NCBI GenBank assembly: GCA_900404475.1
Contig: OUQQ01000443.1
Location: 1 to 17,417 of the forward strand
Length of the DNA: 17,417 nucleotides
Origin: Spongospora subterranea
Lineage: Eukaryota; Endomyxa; Phytomyxea; Plasmodiophorida; Plasmodiophoridae
Direction of reading: 5' to 3'
The notes under the pieces are model-generated. The model was not told the DNA's origin. It worked only from the letters and a program-made list of their open reading frames with translations, and did no database searches. Within the stretch, counting starts at the first letter, position 1. Every line of letters starts with the position of its first letter. Below are positions 15,901 to 17,417 of this stretch, in pieces. Both the position numbers and the translations under genes were made by a program.

Positions 15901-16828
15901 TGTGCTTCAGCCGCACCCGATACAATCCTCCCATGCTCCCGTCCACGATCTTCTCCTCGCGCTCGAAATCGGCATAACCGATGGCGGCCGTTGTCGAATC
16001 CTCGGCGACAACATGTGTCGACGATATCGCGTCCGTCACGAACAGATTCAGCGTCTTATTAATGGAGACGGACCTGTTCATCATCGCTTTTTTCAAAAAC
16101 GTCATCTTCGGTTGAGATTCTGTTGACGACATCAATTGGCGGGAATTGGACGTTGTCGTCACCCCGTCTTTGGCCATGTCTTTGACCAAGTCCACGTTCG
16201 ACCCGATCGAGGAAGTGGGCGCATCATCATCGACAATCGTGTCGCTGGACGATTGCCGGTTATGGCCCGAAGTCCGGCTGGTCTTCGAGATCGTGTCGAA
16301 CGCACCGCTGTGCTGCATTATGCTCGACATATTGATCGGCGTGAAGGCGCGCGATTGTGTGGCGACGGCCGACATTGGCGGGGCCGATAAACTATCGAGC
16401 GCGATCGACGAGAATGCTCCGGCCATATTCGGTTTCCAGAATTTGCTGCCGCCGCCCGATGGCGACGACGACAATTTGGTCGATGGTTCTGTTGGTTTAC
16501 AGGCCAGCCAGCATTTCGTCAGCGTGGCGATCCAGTTCTCAGCCTCTTCCTGAGTGGCCGCCTCCAGATCGAACCGTCGCGTGGCGACCTCGATCCGGAT
16601 TCGCGTGGGCTTCCCCGCAATCGTCTCGATCGATGTGATCTCCGTTAGCGGGATCGCGCCCTGTGTGTGTCGCAGGTCGTCCGTCTTCCCATAGGCCAAC
16701 GCCGCCTCGAACAGATAAAAATACCGTTTCTGCCACGCCCGCAATCCGGCGATGCCTTTAGGGCTTTTCTTCTTCAACACGCCCTTGAGAACGATGCGAT
16801 TATCCCCCTCCCCCGCTATGTCGTTCAT
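12977..16828 (-). CDS. PH - AGC pseudokinase - C2 - PTEN phosphatase fusion, frameshifted
   Basis: Exon 1 (16828-14525, 768 codons): PH at about 14-110 (W32-QKRYFYL core); Ser-rich linker; AGC-type kinase at about 284-550; C2-like domain at about 567-690; basic linker; PTEN N-terminus at 743-768 (DGFDLDLTY). Exon 2 (14472-14042): phosphatase core with FPFDDHNPPP (general acid near D829) and HCKAGKGRTG (C861, R867); C808 matches the PTEN redox cysteine. Exon 3 (13981-13634), exon 4 (13583-13495; FSWWVN) and exon 5 (13412-12977): PTEN C2 domain and acidic tail. The 52-, 60-, 50- and 82-nt introns are GT-AG and in phase. The kinase is dead by sequence: Q317 for Lys, FRN for HRD, Y415 for Asn, DFE for DFG. 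PTEN removes the 3-phosphate of PIP3. The modelled length is ~1200 aa once the frame break at 13845-13854 is discounted. The true start may lie further upstream. Confidence 0.85.
13845..13854 (-). other. 5-bp tandem duplication breaking the PTEN C2 frame
   Basis: On the minus strand the sequence reads TGCGG twice in a row. Before it the PTEN frame gives LTLIRLSPEPDLSPLGGCG; after it, the matching C2 sequence (CFEITVTSSDVFVSLDPF) is in another frame. Removing one 5-nt copy restores one continuous frame and also makes the exon end in the phase required by the next exon. As it stands, translation would stop at a TAG at 13800-13798. This may be an assembly error, an allele or a true mutation. Confidence 0.75.
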
Positions 16829-16883
16829 AGCTTCGCTGGTAAATTCAGCCGGCGAATAGGATATGGCGTATGCCTCTAACTGA

Positions 16884-17417
16884 TCATCCAGATATTTTTC
16901 TATGGTGGGCCAACCACCTCATGCGATCATGATGGGCGCTTCCGAAGCCTGTTATGGCAGCGGCCAACTCACTCTCAACGAACCCATCTGGGTTCACTGT
17001 AAAATGTTGTACTGTATTTGGAATTGTATTAGACGGGTCCGATAATTGATTGACAATATTGGAAGCCTTAGCTCAGTTTCATCTGTAGAAACCCCATGAC
17101 ATCCTGATGACATGTCAGGAGTACCCAGCAGTTGTAGACAATGACCAGATCACTCAGATACATTGCAGAATTGTATTGTGGCTAAGTTTCTCCGGATATG
17201 ACAAGTCGCGAGGCTCAATGACCCGGTTATCAATGTTATGAACAGCAATGTTCCATTCCGAATGTCGTGTTGACAATAACTGACGCAATGATTGCGGCAA
17301 ATGACGATCACCAGGACGTTCGGACATGAGAAAACACGTCGCGCCTTGCAGCAATGCCAGTAGATCCCCCAAATCACTATCATATTCAGACATGTTGCTG
17401 TACACGTCCTCGATTTG
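16884..17417 (-). CDS. Partial gene at window edge, possibly the 5' part of the PTEN fusion gene
   Basis: The frame is open from the window edge (QIEDVYSNMSEYDSD...) to a donor after 17162. A 165-nt GTATCT...TTTTACAG intron (17161-16997) leads in phase to a second exon (16996-16884): NPDGFVESELAAAITGFGS...RKISG, then TGA. Phrases such as RHSEWNIAVHNIDNRVIEP look like genuine protein, but I recognise no family. The stop is only 55 nt from the fusion gene's ATG, on the same strand. The fusion frame is open upstream of that ATG back to 16919-16921, overlapping this exon. Loss of one base in the A5 run (T5 on the plus strand, 16895-16899), or a GTGAGT donor at 16972 joined to an ATAG acceptor at 16900, would link the two in frame. 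Confidence 0.6.

Noticed and set aside
17102..17120. Inverted repeat TCCTGA...TCAGGA as a regulatory hairpin
   Set aside because: The arms are only six bases, and it lies inside the 165-nt intron of the right-edge gene.
1..17417. CRISPR arrays, bacterial operons, tRNA or rRNA genes, and transposase genes
   Set aside because: No regularly spaced repeats, no ribosome-binding-site pattern, no RNA gene signature and no transposase or reverse transcriptase motifs were seen.

Overview
This is a window of a compact eukaryotic nuclear genome. Evidence: two eukaryote-only ribosomal protein genes (60S L9 and 40S S21), seven or more short GT-AG introns (most 50-82 nt, two longer), AATAAA-type polyadenylation signals, and extracellular CUB and EGF-like domains. 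Ordinary TAA and TGA stops are used. The S21 protein reads more like protist or fungal versions than animal ones, so I favour a unicellular eukaryote with some animal-like domain families, but I cannot name the lineage. All domain calls come from reading motifs by eye; no search was run.

Layout. 1-1550: mostly non-coding, with a degenerate tandem repeat (284-473). 1551-3518 (+): a secreted CUB-EGF-tyrosinase, preceded by a tight cluster of E-box and TGA(G/C)TCA sites and a TATA-like box. 3653-4296 (-) and 4527-4961 (+): RPL9 and RPS21, head to head, each with one intron, sharing a 230-nt promoter region. 5286-6557 (+): an intronless, disordered, acidic protein with two dynein-light-chain-like motifs; a poly(A) tract follows its AATAAA. 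6742-11211 (-): an intronless 1489-residue coiled-coil protein. 11456-11723 (-): a small two-exon gene, with an open membrane-segment region just upstream. 12301-12976: non-coding, with a tandem duplication.

12977-16828 (-) is the most interesting locus. One continuous 2.3-kb exon encodes a PH domain, an AGC-type pseudokinase, a C2-like domain and the first 25 or so residues of a PTEN phosphatase. Four more exons, spliced in phase, encode the rest of PTEN: an intact HCKAGKGRTG active site, the PTEN C2 domain and an acidic Ser-rich tail. The modelled product is about 1200 residues. It joins an Akt-like PH plus AGC-kinase arrangement to the lipid phosphatase that opposes Akt signalling. The kinase has lost the key catalytic residues, while the phosphatase keeps its own. 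A 5-bp tandem duplication in the PTEN C2 exon breaks the frame in this copy. The gene may also continue rightwards into the exons at 16884-17417.

The genes show no operon-like logic. The clearest functional pairings are the divergent ribosomal protein genes and the domains fused inside the PTEN locus.
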